27,040 bases of DNA, from the NCBI GenBank assembly GCA_034698045.1, contig JAQGAU010000499.1, forward strand, positions 1 through 27,040, given 5' to 3'. Shown here piece by piece: positions 1 to 9,839 of this stretch; position 1 is the first letter of the stretch; each line of letters starts with the position of its first letter. The stretch comes from Paramacrobiotus richtersi. Taxonomy: Eukaryota; Tardigrada; Eutardigrada; Parachela; Macrobiotidae. The notes under the pieces are model-generated. The model was not told the DNA's origin and searched no databases. It saw nothing but the letters and a program-made list of their open reading frames with translations. The position numbers were made by a program, and so were the translations under genes.

Positions 1-105
1 CGTGTGATTATCCCAGACATCGAGACTATCCAAATGAAAGATATCCCCCAAATCCGTCAAATTGCCACACACATCCAACTCACTCATGTCATTGGTTACC
101 GTCAT
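1..105 (-). CDS. 5' end of an unrecognised gene, cut by the left edge
   Basis: Reading the minus strand from an ATG at 105 there are 35 codons open to the window edge. The product starts MTVTNDMSELDVCGNLTDLG and continues acidic and leucine-rich, with a repeated L-D/G-x-L-D rhythm. G is at -3 of the ATG. The leader just upstream (about 125-190) is markedly GC-rich compared with the AT-rich DNA around it, as in many 5' UTR and promoter regions. Acidic N-termini like this occur in transcription factors, but 35 residues are not enough to name a family. It could also be a chance open stretch. Confidence 0.4.
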   Translation of the reverse strand, partial: MTVTNDMSELDVCGNLTDLGDIFHLDSLDVWDNHT

Positions 106-1396
106 TTCCGCTTGTTTAAGGACCGTGCTTGCTCTCCACTCCGCACCCCGCCGGCCACAACCCGACCGCGGGGGACAACCGGGGAGTTTTGTTAAATTAA
201 ATGCCGCACGATTAATATGAATCGACGTATACAGTCAACACGAGAGAAAAGCTGTACACAGGGCGATTTACACGCGCTTACCGGCTTCCGGCATATATGT
301 ATGAGATGGAGAGTAAATGTGACAAGAAGGAGCGAGTGATGCCGTAGACTGGTTAAGAGAGGAACGGGTGTCGCGATCGATGGGGCGCTCTCGACTGGGA
401 AAACAGCTGGTAATTATTGTCTTCTTTGATGGTAATCATCCGCGTACACAGTACGGTTAACCACAGAATCTCGTGGAATTAATTCCGGGAAAGCTAGTTG
501 GGACAACAATTATCCAGTGGGATATCGCGATTCCTAGGTGTTCACGTGGATTGGGAGTGAGAGGAGAGTGTTAATAAAATGTTCAATAAATGTTCCTCTG
601 GGGAAATGTGTGGAAATTTTGTTTATGTGAATGTGGATTTTCCTCTGATTTCGATGGCAAATTAGTCTTTTCGACGTACGGTTTAGAAACACATACCCAT
701 GCTTAATGGAACTGGATTTTCAGTACATACCGTACATTGGTAGTATGCGAGTGCGTGCGATCTTCACATATTAGATCTATCTTTAAGTTGGCGAACTGCA
801 TGAGTTCATGATGAAATTTGAACTCATTGAATTTACAATAACGAAATAAATAAAATAAATTTAATAAATAATTTAGATATTAAAATAAGTTTAACTTAAC
901 AGTCTGACCTTTCTATTACTGCATGCATGTCATTGCACGATGACCTTTCTGGTAAGCAAAGTGCGCTGGATTGGGAATGCTAGAAAAATCACCCTCAGTG
1001 GTATTCTAAGCATGTCATTAGCTCTTTTGTGGAAGGACACGTTCTTGCCAGAAAACAGGTGTGGGTTGAGAATTCCATCCATGGTGGGATTATCTCAGAC
1101 AGACTATGCTGTTGATTATAAAATGTAGGACAACCCCGGTAAATCCCAGCAACGTGCTCATCCGTGTATGGTGTCTAGGCAGCAGTATATGAATTAGTCG
1201 CTAATAAGAATGATTATCCATATTTTCGTTAATCACTGCGACATTGTTCAAGTATTCCAGGAATAGCTAAAAGCCCGTAACAAAACGCTTAACGAATAAA
1301 ACGTATTATTATATGATCGATAGAACGTCTAAGAAACGCTGAGCTCAGTGCCGTTAGCAACAGTGCCTTTCAGTCTTCAGAACAGTTACAGTAAGT
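106..1396. other. Intergenic region, no convincing gene
   Basis: No frame of this stretch carries a recognisable protein. Only short chance ORFs are present, such as one of about 60 codons near 940-1128. AT-rich runs lie around 830-900. A possible extra minus-strand exon, with a polypyrimidine-like tract and AG acceptor near 1110, has about 37 open codons, but nothing supports it beyond the splice motif. The region probably holds the promoter of the gene at 1-105 and the 3' flank of the exons that follow. Confidence 0.4.
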
Positions 1397-2849
1397 TCAG
1401 AGAATGGTACGCAATCTCAAGTACACAGAGCTGTTGGTTGAGCACTCAGAAGTTTGCGAAATAGGAGCATTGTCGGAAATTGTCGGACAGACACCGGAGC
1501 TGTCCCGTGCGTCAATGGTAAACAAAAAATTAACATTTCGATTCATGGGTAAAGTTCCAATAATACTCATGATCTGTGATCCTTGTGAACACGATAAGGA
1601 TTAGCAAACAGAAATTATCATATGTTGGCAGGTATGGCAAAAAATTGACTTACTTCGGTAATCAGGCTGAAATCCGCTGTTTTGTCAATGTCGTCATCAA
1701 TGAAGACTTGCCATGTTAAGGTATGTTGAGACTGTGGAGTCAATCCGTATATCTTTATTTTGTCGATATAGTGATTGTTTATTCCAGTGTAGTTGTTGTG
1801 TGTCACTTCCCAAAGAAAGACGTGCTAAACGTCCATAATTGTCAAATAATACAGCTAATAAACTCGTTCTGTAACCAGCGAATATACTGTATACCATACC
1901 CAGAATCCGTATGGTATCCGTGGGTAAAGGATCGAGTCCTGACCTTTGTATTTCATGGTTGCGGAAAAGAAATTGTAGGTCTCGTAGCTATGTGCACATC
2001 AGTTTAATCCACTTGCAAATTTGCAGTTTTAAGAGATTTAACGATGTTGATCAGGCGTCCAAGCTCACATGTACTAACCAAGCGATTCTCCATCATCCCA
2101 ATAAAACTCTCCTTCGGATTATGTATCCAGCTTGGAGAATATGACCACCGTAAAGTTGTTTTTCCGGCTAGTTCACGAAAGCCTTTAGGACTGGTTCAAA
2201 GTATCGCCAGGAATCGTGACTATCGCTAACCAACAATTTACCTTTCTCTTGTGTTCAGTTGTCCGGCAGTTAAGTTTATCGGCTGCATTATTATGATATG
2301 TCAGGCTCTACCATGCAGTCCGATACAAACACCTTTGTCGTTCAGTAAATAGTGTTCCATTGTAAATGGTGCCGAACTTTCCCGGTTGTACATTTCCTAA
2401 ACGAATAGGGAAATCTCTGCACATGGTTTGACAGTCTCATCAGTGCTGCTCTAGAACTCCAACGTATGGATTATGGAACGTAGAAGCCAAGACACAAGCG
2501 TGTCTTGCGTTGCTTCTTCTACGCAACCAGTACTGTGGACAGTGGACTGCTTAATGTTCTTTCTGGTCGTTTTGGATAGCTGACCGACCTGTAAGATCTA
2601 TGAGCGTGAATCTCAGAATCTTCAACCGTGTGCTGAAAAAGCCACAAGCCCACATACCCCGGTGAAGAAATCGTAAAATACATCCGGAGGAAATGATATG
2701 TTGACCCGATCAATAAAAGCCGCTTTCTTTGTTAAAGCAAGGACTGAAGTGACCATGAGCGCCGGTCTCCAGAAGAACTGGATCTGGTTGTTGATTTTCT
2801 CAGCAAAACTAATGGCTTCTAGAGTAGCGTACCTGGAAATCCAAATCAT
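1397..2849 (-). CDS. Unrecognised gene, three compatible exons (5' end uncertain)
   Basis: Three minus-strand blocks join in frame with good splice sites. Block 1 is 2832-2658 (a start at ATG 2849 is possible) and ends at a GTATGT donor. Block 2 is 1824-1654, between a TTTAG acceptor and a GTAAGT donor. Block 3 is 1573-1397, after a CACAG acceptor, and ends in TGA. All joins are phase 0 and the second intron is only 80 bp. Block 1 begins YATLEAISFAEKINNQ; block 2 contains IKIYGLTPQSQHTLTW; block 3 contains FLFTIDARDSSGVCP. The GLTPxSxxTLTW pattern and the later FTIDARDSSG resemble beta-sandwich (fibronectin III-like) strands, but only weakly. Sequons and cysteines in block 3 would suit an extracellular domain. 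No upstream exon or signal peptide was found, so this may be a fragment of a decayed gene. The 833-bp intron at 1825-2657 shows nothing else certain. Confidence 0.4.
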
Positions 2850-3181
2850 TACCTTAAAGTTTGTGCTACCACGTGTGTGTGAGATATGTCGTAAAGTGTA
2901 AAGTGTATAAATAATGGAAGTAACTGAACGAAGCTCTAGTGCTTTTCGAACTTAATGAAAAAATTCTGGCTTCTCCTCAAACATGTTCGCTGGATCGTGT
3001 CCCCCGTCGTTTTGTTTTACTCTGCATGAAGGAGTTTTGTGCATATGTAGCTCTGCATTTGTTACAACTAACTGCTATCTGTACATGAGATTTGAAATTT
3101 GATTGTATTTATCCTCGCCGTCTTAAGCCAGATATAAACATACAGTAGAGCCCCCTTGCAAAGCATGACATGTTTTGTATA

Positions 3182-3290
3182 GTCACTTGTATGTATAGTA
3201 CAACAAGCTCGTGTGATAGTGTGTAGTACAAGTGTAGTATAGCACAAGCTAGTGTGTAGTACAACAAGTCACGTATATAGTCCAAGAACG
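3182..3290. repeat. Degenerate short tandem repeat
   Basis: The motif GTGTAGTACAAC, or close variants such as TATAGTACAACAAG and GTGTAGTACAAG, recurs about four to five times in roughly 110 bases. It lies just beyond the 3' end of secreted-protein copy 1. The copies are imperfect and the function, if any, is unknown. Confidence 0.5.
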
Positions 3291-3293
3291 TAA

Positions 3294-3308
3294 TTTATTA
3301 ATTTTATT
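3294..3308 (-). terminator. Candidate poly(A) signals of secreted-protein copy 1
   Basis: Two AATAAA hexamers on the minus strand (3308-3303 and 3299-3294) lie 16-30 bases beyond the TAG stop at 3324. This is an inference from motif and position only. Confidence 0.4.
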
Positions 3309-3323
3309 GCCGTCAGTGGCTGG

Positions 3324-4385
3324 CTAAGAGCTTTTATTCCAACGCAAAAACGGATGACCGAACAGCAGTCCTCCCGGGTGGGTGTGTCTTGTTCTGCAAC
3401 AAGTAGTTTAATGTTATAGGGCCAGTACTTTTTTTCAGAAATCAAGAGAACTTCTAATCATAGGAGACCCTTTCGCCAGAAGTACATGTAAACAGACGGC
3501 ATACTTGTCTTTCCATTCAACAGTTTCGGTCTTCGACGCCGGTTCTGCAGGCTGAACGGGCGTTAGCGGGGAAGCTTGAATGAGCATACCAAGATTGACT
3601 AATTTCTTTACCGAAGACCAGGAATCCAGTAGATTCTTGGCAGAAACACCAGGCGCGGTGACTCTGGTGCAGTCTGTATAAGAAGTCGTCATATAAGCTC
3701 TGCTACCATTGAATCTACAAATGTAACCGGCAATTATGTCCCCCCCGCCAAAATGTCCCCCCGGCCATTATTGCCGGGTCCCCTTTGTAACCATCGCCAA
3801 ATCTGTAACCCTTGCACTGGCTTGGTGACACAAAGGACCTAGAAGGCCTGGACGAAAATCAGACTGATCCGAAGCCCGCCACCAAGCGCTACCACCGCCA
3901 CCGATGTGACCACCGGCGAATTTCCCCTGAAGTGACCTTGTTGCCGGCAGAACAGGGACATCATTGCCGATACTACGGGGGACATTATTGCCAGTTCTAC
4001 GGGGGACATAATTGCCGGTTACATACGAACATATTAACTACTTCAGATACACACTACTGTACACAGAACTTCGCCGGCATGACAAGAATGTACGACCGAC
4101 AGAGAACAATTATCGAATCTTGTGCTGGTAAAAACAAGCAACAGCACAGCCGGAATCAATCGCTATTGCCGTATTTCATCCTCTCTTCAGAATTCGGTGC
4201 CTCAAGTCTCATACCTTACCGTACACTTTCCTTGGGAACTTATCAAGCCTTGCCCATTTGCAAAGGTCACCGCAGTGAACCTGGCCATTCCTTCCCCGGC
4301 AAACGCGAATTGAGTTTGCAGGCACGATTGTTCCACACACTAGAAGTCTTATAATTATCGCCGTTGCCGTTTCCGTCGTTCCCAT
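3324..4385 (-). CDS. Small secreted cysteine-containing protein, copy 1 (three coding exons)
   Basis: Coding exons on the minus strand are 4385-4220, 3673-3505 and 3393-3324, giving 134 codons plus stop. Exon 1 (55 codons + 1 base) starts MGTTETATAIII, a probable signal peptide with a hydrophobic core interrupted by Arg13. It is followed by a C-x8-C-G-D-L-C module and DKFPRKVY. The ACG|GTAAGG donor joins TATACAG|AC to give Y-D-C-T-R-V, adding a fourth Cys. Exon 2 carries the conserved SWSSVKKLVNLGMLIQ segment and a Pro/Ala/Glu-rich stretch, and ends at AA|GTATGC. Exon 3 encodes TRHTHPGGLLFGHPFLRWNKSS in two steps: TRHTHPGG, then LLFGHPFLRWNKSS. Phases 1 and 2 match copies 3 and 4. Intron 1 contains an inverted-repeat element (3721-4024). 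The family is unrecognised. It could be a peptide-hormone precursor or a small disulfide protein. The 5' end faces the GPCR A remnant. Confidence 0.75.
3721..4024. mobile_element. Foldback/MITE-like element in intron 1 of copy 1
   Basis: A perfect 24-bp terminal inverted repeat links 3721-3744 (starting ATGTAACCGGCAATTATG) to 4001-4024. Inside the right arm a roughly 24-base motif, ACGGGGGACATNATTGCC, is repeated about three times, and related copies stand in the left arm. There is no transposase, so it is non-autonomous. The ends allow a TA or AT target duplication, which cannot be fixed because the TIR itself contains those dinucleotides. It is absent from the corresponding introns of copies 2, 3 and 4, so it inserted after duplication or was lost elsewhere. 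The 180-codon plus-strand ORF over it (3812-4354) is a by-product of its repeats. Confidence 0.75.
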
Positions 4386-6470
4386 TTTAAGCTTTCGCTT
4401 AAGCAGCTTCTTTAACAACGATTGTGCACTATGTGCTGTAATCAGTGTTGTGAAGTTTATACATCAGTGGAAGTAGAAGATCCTGCCATACGTTTGATCA
4501 TGCGATGACAACACTCAAAACGCGCATCATAAATACGGATATCAATACAGGCAGCTCATCTTTTATATCCATCCCAATCTGTCTTATTTTGCGTGCTTAT
4601 CCAGCTATGACTGCAAACATGGTCCGATTATAATGGTGTCACAACAATATTTAATATCAATCAACCGAGGTCAATAATAGCTGCATCGGTTGTGGATCTG
4701 CCCGACTAAGCCCCTTGCTTTCCGAGATATCACTCTTATAGCCAGGAGCCTTGATGTATATCCAACAGTTTTGCGTGTAATCGACGTTTTCATTATCATC
4801 ACGTTTGTAAGCGATACAACAACAACAGGCTTCAGTAACACGAAACATGAATTCTGTTTTGATAATGCAAACGCCCTGTTGAGATTCAGTTTCTAAAGAA
4901 GCGGCTGCACCTATTTGACGCTAACAGTTGCTTAACAAGCCCTTGAGGCGAAAAACACCTCCTGACTCTGTGGAACAGGGAGATTGGAAACGTAAATGAA
5001 GCGTGCGCATGTTAAGTAAAATTATGACAATAATGCCTGATCCGGCTTGCGGGACATTTATGACCTAGTCACTATTATTAGTAGCTATTTTTCACTATGA
5101 TGTACACAGAACTGCGTCGCAAAAATAATCCACTACCATGAATGGCCAAAATAGCTTACCGGTATAATAGCTCATCGTGCGCGGTAAATCCTGACGGAAT
5201 TCTCCATTTGGGCGAGTGATTTTCCCATAAGTTGTGACTGCTACGTCACAGTACATGACTACATGTGACTTTTAACGTGCTTGTCCTTTTCATGTCAAAG
5301 CGGGCAGTTGCAATACTTCAGCAGCAACCTTATCAAAGCATCATGAGCCTATGCACATTTGTTTCTATACAGGAAAACATAAACGTGTTAAATGCCAACC
5401 GAAAAGATTTGCATTACTAATTGCTGTGGTTTGCTAAACATTTAACCTACCACGGACCGTAAAATATCAAGACTATTTCTCGCTGCCATCGTTGGAATTT
5501 ACTGCTACATGCATATCATTAATAGGGGGTTTATTGTCTGTCGGCACGGGACAAAGTCCCATCAAGGCGTCGGACATACGTAATCAATCCGGCAAGAATA
5601 AAGAACGAAAGTGAGAACGCCAACTCAGGGAAGACACAACAAGGAACGAAACAGAATCAGACTGATGGGAACAAGAAAAATGCAAACAAAAAAAACGTGA
5701 AGCTAGAGTCCGTATAACAGCAACAACATCAAAAGGGAAAGTCAACCGAACTGCCAAAACAAATATTTTTTAGCCCACGTAAGGTTATGCCAATCCACAG
5801 TGTCCAGTGAGTATTTCAACGATCGTAACGACTGATAGGCATCCGATGGAAGGTCCAGTTCGTTCCAAAGGCTGGTAAGGCAGTCCATGAACGGCTTTGA
5901 CGGTAATGCCACAGATGGTAGTTGGCGAAAAAGTAATTGGACAATGATGTAGCCGCAACCGCTCGCTTCCCCGCGTGTTACCTGAAACAGAGTCAAGCGC
6001 AGCAACCGATGGCACAACAGGAAGTACACACAGACTACCTAGTGGTACCAAACCAAATCTCAATTTTAATTAATTTGTTTAATTTGTTCTCATATTGTTT
6101 AACTGCCTTGTACAGTTCTACTGATCGTCATGCGCGGCCGGTGTTTGTCACCACGCAAAAGACACCAGAGGACGAAAAAAACACATCAATATTGCTATAT
6201 ACAGAGAGACGCTACGCTACACGATACAAGGTTCAGATACACAATCGGGATAAGCTGTTTTTAAAAACAAATAAAAAGCAGATTCACTTGTTTTTTTTTG
6301 GTTTGAAAGTTTAAGCATGGAGATTATGTGGGGTAACGTTAGTTTGGTTTCAGCTGCTGTTTCTTCCTTTGCGAACTGCGGCAAATTCTTTATTTTGAAC
6401 GTTAGAATTTTTATTGTGTCGAAACTGGTTCTTGGTTGTTGCCAACTAAACAGAGATATCTTCACTACGC
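4386..6470. other. Module 1 spacer between secreted-protein copy 1 and GPCR A
   Basis: This would hold the divergent promoter region of module 1. Segments are recognisably shared with other modules: about 4490-4830 with 18120-18430 of module 4, about 5100-5275 with 12345-12540 of module 3, and about 5380-5460 with 8040-8125 of module 2. A minus-strand TATAAA-like hexamer lies near 4461-4456, about 70 bases before the ATG of copy 1. Two overlapping minus-strand ORFs of about 90 codons (5742-6063) have no counterpart in other modules. One of them looks faintly protein-like (a W-rich C-terminus) but is unsupported. Confidence 0.5.
5100..5275. promoter_or_regulatory. Conserved spacer block shared with module 3
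   Basis: The segment is closely similar to 12345-12540, including a run containing AACTGCGTCGCAAAA and, further on, TAAATCCTGACGGAATTCTCC. A CRE-like ACGTCA lies at 5243-5248 and its counterpart at 12520-12525. Conservation of this block, while neighbouring spacer has diverged or been lost, could mean regulatory function or simply recent common origin. Confidence 0.4.
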
Positions 6471-7073
6471 GGTTGTAAGTTGACTCGTATTGTGGAACAC
6501 TTGTTCCTAAAACGTCACGGAGAGAACCCCAGTGGATGGAAACAATGGCTTCCGCCAATGGCTTTTGCCAGTCCATTTCACATTATCGCAGCGTTATTGT
6601 GGACACCTGCCATTTTGACTGTTCTGGCCTATTGCGCGACAACCTATCAAATCTACCGGAGAAGATTGTTCCGCAGCCATGCACAAAAGCATAACGACAC
6701 AATCACCGCAAACCGGGACATTAAGCGGGTGAAGAAAGAGCGGCAAATTTATCTGTTGCTGACGATGTTGTGCGGCGCACTCGTTATTATGGTAACGCCT
6801 TACTTCTGCAATCAGGCACTATCGATGAGTACTGGTTACAGTAATATCGGTTTTGTCACCATTTCGTACTGGATGTTCTACTGCTTATCGGCTATCAATC
6901 CGTTTCTCTTCAATCTGGCGTGTCCGGAGATGAAGAGTGCAATAAAAAGACTGATGGGGTTGTTTGGAGTGTCCCTAACGATTAATACTGTCGTACCGAC
7001 GGGATCAGTCGATAGACAGCGGAGTCTTGATCTCGTATCCAGACCAGTTTCGACACGCAAGCAGGCGTACTGA
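6471..7073 (+). pseudogene. GPCR A: internal-deletion remnant (TM5-TM7 and tail)
   Basis: From 6563 onward this matches intact receptor C from residue 179 to the end. It covers TM5 (HIIAALLWTPAILTVLAYC), the short basic third loop, TM6 with MVTPYFC, TM7 ending NPFLFN and the cytoplasmic tail, to a TGA at 7071-7073. The sequence before 6560 matches DNA that in modules 2 and 3 lies about 440-600 bases upstream of the receptor start. A deletion of about 970 bases has therefore fused the far upstream region to TM5, removing promoter, start, TM1-TM4, Asp3.32 and DRL. An ATG at 6558 is in frame, so a three-helix product of about 171 residues is formally possible. No stops interrupt it. Substitutions relative to C are mostly conservative, so decay is recent. 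An AATAAA lies at 7108-7113. Confidence 0.85.
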
Positions 7074-7206
7074 GATTCGGTCTACAGAATTTACTTGTTC
7101 TGCAAAAAATAAATTTCCTTATTATAGCACTCTCATAAATCTAGGATCTCTTGAGACCCGTTCTGTATAACCAGAGAAACCGATAAATTGTAAAAGAACG
7201 GCGTAC

Positions 7207-7935
7207 TTGTCTTCCGAATTCCATTCAGTGCAGTTGTGGGCTTTGGTAATTCTGATTGTCCGTAAGGTGATTCTCCAGGCCGAGCGGTGAAGCGCAAATG
7301 AGCATACGAAGGCTGACCGATTTCTTTACGTAGGACCAGGAATCTAGCAGATCCTTGGCAGAAAAACCAACATAGTCGGGGAGCATTCTGTATGAAGATA
7401 AACAACTGACTTCACATTACTGTCGTCACAGAAGCTCGGTTTCTACTGAAGCCAAGAGCATGCTAACTGTATCACAAAACCTACTCAGAACTCTGCCAGT
7501 CATGGCAACAGTTCAGATCTGTATAATGCTGGAGGATAATAGAAATGCTGGTATACAATGCCAGAAATATGAATAACTGACACGTCCAGTAGCAATTGCC
7601 GTTACCATGTTTTTACTCTTGCTGAGCCTCAGTATTTTACGTCACCTTATCCAGAGGCGGTTTTAGGTCCGGCCGAAGGAGGGAGGCGCAGCAGCGCCCG
7701 TTCTGAAATCGCCAAAAATTGCCAAAAAGCGCTAAAAATAATAAAAAATTTTGAAAAAATTTCCCGCCAAAACCAAAATTTCTCGTCAAACAATGGACAA
7801 AATGCCCGCCAAAAGGTAAAGTCGCTCCCCAACGCCCCCTAAAACCGCCACTGACCTTATCTTACCGTATACTCTTCCTGGGAGCTTATCAAAGCCTGGT
7901 CTTTTGCACAGGTCACCGCAGTGCAACTCGCTAGT
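7207..7935 (-). pseudogene. Secreted-protein copy 2, dead
   Basis: Remnants of exon 1 (7866 to about 7930) and exon 2 (7387-7207) are in the same order and orientation as the intact copies, with the ACG|GTAAGA donor and both exon 2 splice motifs still present. Exon 1 keeps HCGDLCK and FDKLPGRVYG, but a deletion has removed the start codon and signal peptide. Exon 2 has a net loss of 4 bases near its start, which shifts the frame, and a further shift later. Exon 3 is absent: the tail of GPCR A ends at 7073 and only the acceptor-like TTCTGCAAAAAA follows. A hAT-like MITE sits in intron 1 next to the donor. The HPGGLLFGHPFLRW segment is therefore lost. Confidence 0.8.
7644..7861. mobile_element. 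hAT-like MITE with 8-bp target duplication
   Basis: The element spans 7652-7853 (202 bp). Its ends are CAGAGGCGGTTTTAGG on the left and, reversed, CAGTGGCGGTTTTAGG on the right: the CAG...CTG termini typical of hAT elements. A perfect 8-bp direct repeat, ACCTTATC, flanks it (7644-7651 and 7854-7861). Eight-base duplications are the hAT hallmark. There is no coding capacity and the interior is rich in A-runs, so it is non-autonomous. It inserted within the first bases of intron 1 of secreted-protein copy 2, leaving GTAAG of the donor intact. Confidence 0.9.
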
Positions 7936-8757
7936 TGATAATCTTGTCGACACATTCAGGATTTCATTAACCCTTCTACTCGTTTCCTTATTATTGAAAA
8001 ACATGTACTGCACACTATGCAGCATGTACGATATAGTATATGAACGTGTTAAGGTCAACCTGAAATGATCACGCTGCACTGTTAGCGACTGTTGCGGTTT
8101 GTGAGACATTTACTCTACTAAAGCATGCCGGCTGTAGAATTGGTACTTACTCTGCTTAAAATTACAAGAACATATAGCAAGTTTGTTCACATGTCGCCCA
8201 ACACTGCCTCACAAAGTAGTACCGATTGTCATGCGATGACATTACCGCGGTAAGAAGAAAACAAAGCATTATTATTCTTAAATGGAGTTACAATGCACGA
8301 CACATGATACCTACGCTACCCCGTTGTCAGTTGACTCGTGCTGTGGAAAATTTGTCTCCTCGAGGGAACCCAAAAGGACTAAACTAATGGCTATTGTAAA
8401 CGAACCTCCCACAACTGCCGCAACCGGAATATCAGAAATTTCTTACTAAATCTTGTTGAAATACGTACATAGAACGAGCGGTCCTTTCACCGCCAGCGTA
8501 GTTCTCATAAAAGAGTGACGGTACCATGATCGATAGAAATGAAAGCTCGTTTCCACAAGGACAAAACGAATACGAGCACAAGGAGAATTACACAATATCA
8601 ATTCCCCGTTGGGTTTCTTGAACCTCCATTTTAGCAAGTGTACAAAGAGATTGTATACAATGTCTTTCTGAGAGGTGGCAAATCATGTCTTTCTAAATGC
8701 TTCGCTGATTGTGAGTTCAGTAGATTTGTTCCCTCAGAAAAGCATCTACCGTATGAA
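7936..8757. other. Module 2 spacer, upstream of GPCR B
   Basis: This is a shortened divergent spacer. The part near 8040-8125 resembles module 1 (5380-5460). The part at 8318-8385 resembles 12985-13080 of module 3 and 6471-6560 of the GPCR A remnant. It shows short ORFs only, none conserved between modules. Confidence 0.5.
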
Positions 8758-8850
8758 GGCCACCTCCGCAATCGCAGTCTTTATGTTTATTCTTTCGCTG
8801 ACATAGTGTATAAAACAGTGTTTTTGACGACAATCTCCTGTTTTCTGATT
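8758..8850 (+). promoter_or_regulatory. Core promoter of GPCR B (TATA box)
   Basis: TATAAAA at 8809-8815 stands about 122 bases before the ATG at 8937. It is preceded by GGCCACCTCCGCAATCG (from about 8759) and followed by TTTTTGACGACAATCTCCT. All three parts recur in the same order ahead of GPCR C. The leader between TATA and ATG contains an imperfect tandem duplication (about 8828-8905) around GACAATCTYCT...GTTTTCTGAT that GPCR C lacks. Confidence 0.65.
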
Positions 8851-8936
8851 CCCGATTCCTGCTTTCTGATTCTAGTTGCGACAATCTTCTTACTGTTTTC
8901 TGATACTATTTCCAGACTGTCACCTTTGCGCAAAGT

Positions 8937-9839
8937 ATGTCAGCCAGCAATAACACCACGCTGCAAGCAGCTCCTGAAGTAGCGCCCGTATGGGAAATGG
9001 TGCTAATCGGTACCGTTACGAGCACAGCCATATTGGCCAACTTTACGGTAATCTGCGCATTTTTGCTTGACCGGCGCGTCCGTACCGCGTTTAACTATTA
9101 CCTTTTTCACTTAGCATGCGCCGATTTTATCGTGGGCAGTATGGGTATGACAAACTATGCCATCTATACGTACTACAACTATTGGCCGTTAGGATACAGC
9201 GCTTGCACCGTGTGGTGCTATTTCGATGTCCTGGGCACATGTCTGACAATACAATCTGTCACTCTCATAGCTTTTGACCGCCTTTGGGCTGTGACCTTTC
9301 CCGTTTCGTACAAGCGGCATCACACTTGCAAAAAATCACGAATTGCCATTGGTTTTATTTGGGTACTGACTCACGTCCTCCTCGTGCCATCTTTATCTTA
9401 CTATCGGCTTTACATTGGGATCTATGAGGATCCGAATGACTGCTACTGGGATTCGTTAATAACTCCGCGTTTTGCCAGTCCGTTTCATATTATCGCAACG
9501 TTAGTGTGGACACCGGCGATTTTGACTGTTCTGGTTTATTGTGCGACAACGTATCAAATCTACCGGAGAAGATTGTTCCGCAGCCATGCACAAAAGCTTA
9601 ACGACACAATCCCTGCAAACCGGGACATTAAGCGGGTGAAGAAAGAGCGGCAAATTTATCTGTTGCTGACGTTGTTGTGCTGCGCACTCGTTATTATGGT
9701 AACGCCTTACTTCTGCTATCAGGCACTAACGATGAGTACTGGTTATATTAATCTCGGTTTCGTCACTATTACATACTGGATGGTCTACTGTTTATCGGCG
9801 ATCAATCCGTTTCTTTTCAATATCGCAATCCCGAGATGA
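8937..9839 (+). CDS. GPCR B: aminergic-like rhodopsin-class receptor, tail frameshifted
   Basis: Intronless, 300 residues. It has seven helices with N-terminal sequons (NNTT) and class A marks: Asn1.50, LACAD in TM2, Cys3.25 with a partner Cys in loop 2, Asp3.32, Trp4.50, Pro5.50, Tyr5.58, Glu6.30, Pro6.50, Trp7.40, Tyr7.43 and NPFLF at the end of TM7. Asp3.32 with Trp7.40/Tyr7.43 is the aminergic pattern. DRY is DRL and Trp6.48 is Val. One base is missing near 9829 relative to receptor C, so the frame stops just after TM7 (FNIAIPR). The displaced frame continues open to a TAG at 9977-9979 and encodes a tail almost the same as C's. The break is thus recent, or a sequencing error. Without helix 8 and the tail, G-protein coupling and membrane targeting could be impaired. 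Candidate poly(A) signal at 10045-10050. Confidence 0.85.
   Translation: MSASNNTTLQAAPEVAPVWEMVLIGTVTSTAILANFTVICAFLLDRRVRTAFNYYLFHLACADFIVGSMGMTNYAIYTYYNYWPLGYSACTVWCYFDVLGTCLTIQSVTLIAFDRLWAVTFPVSYKRHHTCKKSRIAIGFIWVLTHVLLVPSLSYYRLYIGIYEDPNDCYWDSLITPRFASPFHIIATLVWTPAILTVLVYCATTYQIYRRRLFRSHAQKLNDTIPANRDIKRVKKERQIYLLLTLLCCALVIMVTPYFCYQALTMSTGYINLGFVTITYWMVYCLSAINPFLFNIAIPR

Noticed and set aside
3812..4354. 180-codon plus-strand ORF, His/Gly-rich
   Set aside because: It spans the inverted-repeat element's tandem motifs and the antisense of exon 1 of secreted-protein copy 1. It is not conserved in the other modules.
5742..6063. Two overlapping minus-strand ORFs of 92 and 95 codons
   Set aside because: Both frames are open over the same GC-richer stretch and neither recurs in other modules, so coding cannot be supported.
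8638..8982. 114-codon plus-strand ORF before GPCR B
   Set aside because: It covers the TATA box and leader of GPCR B in another frame, and the counterpart upstream of GPCR C is not open.
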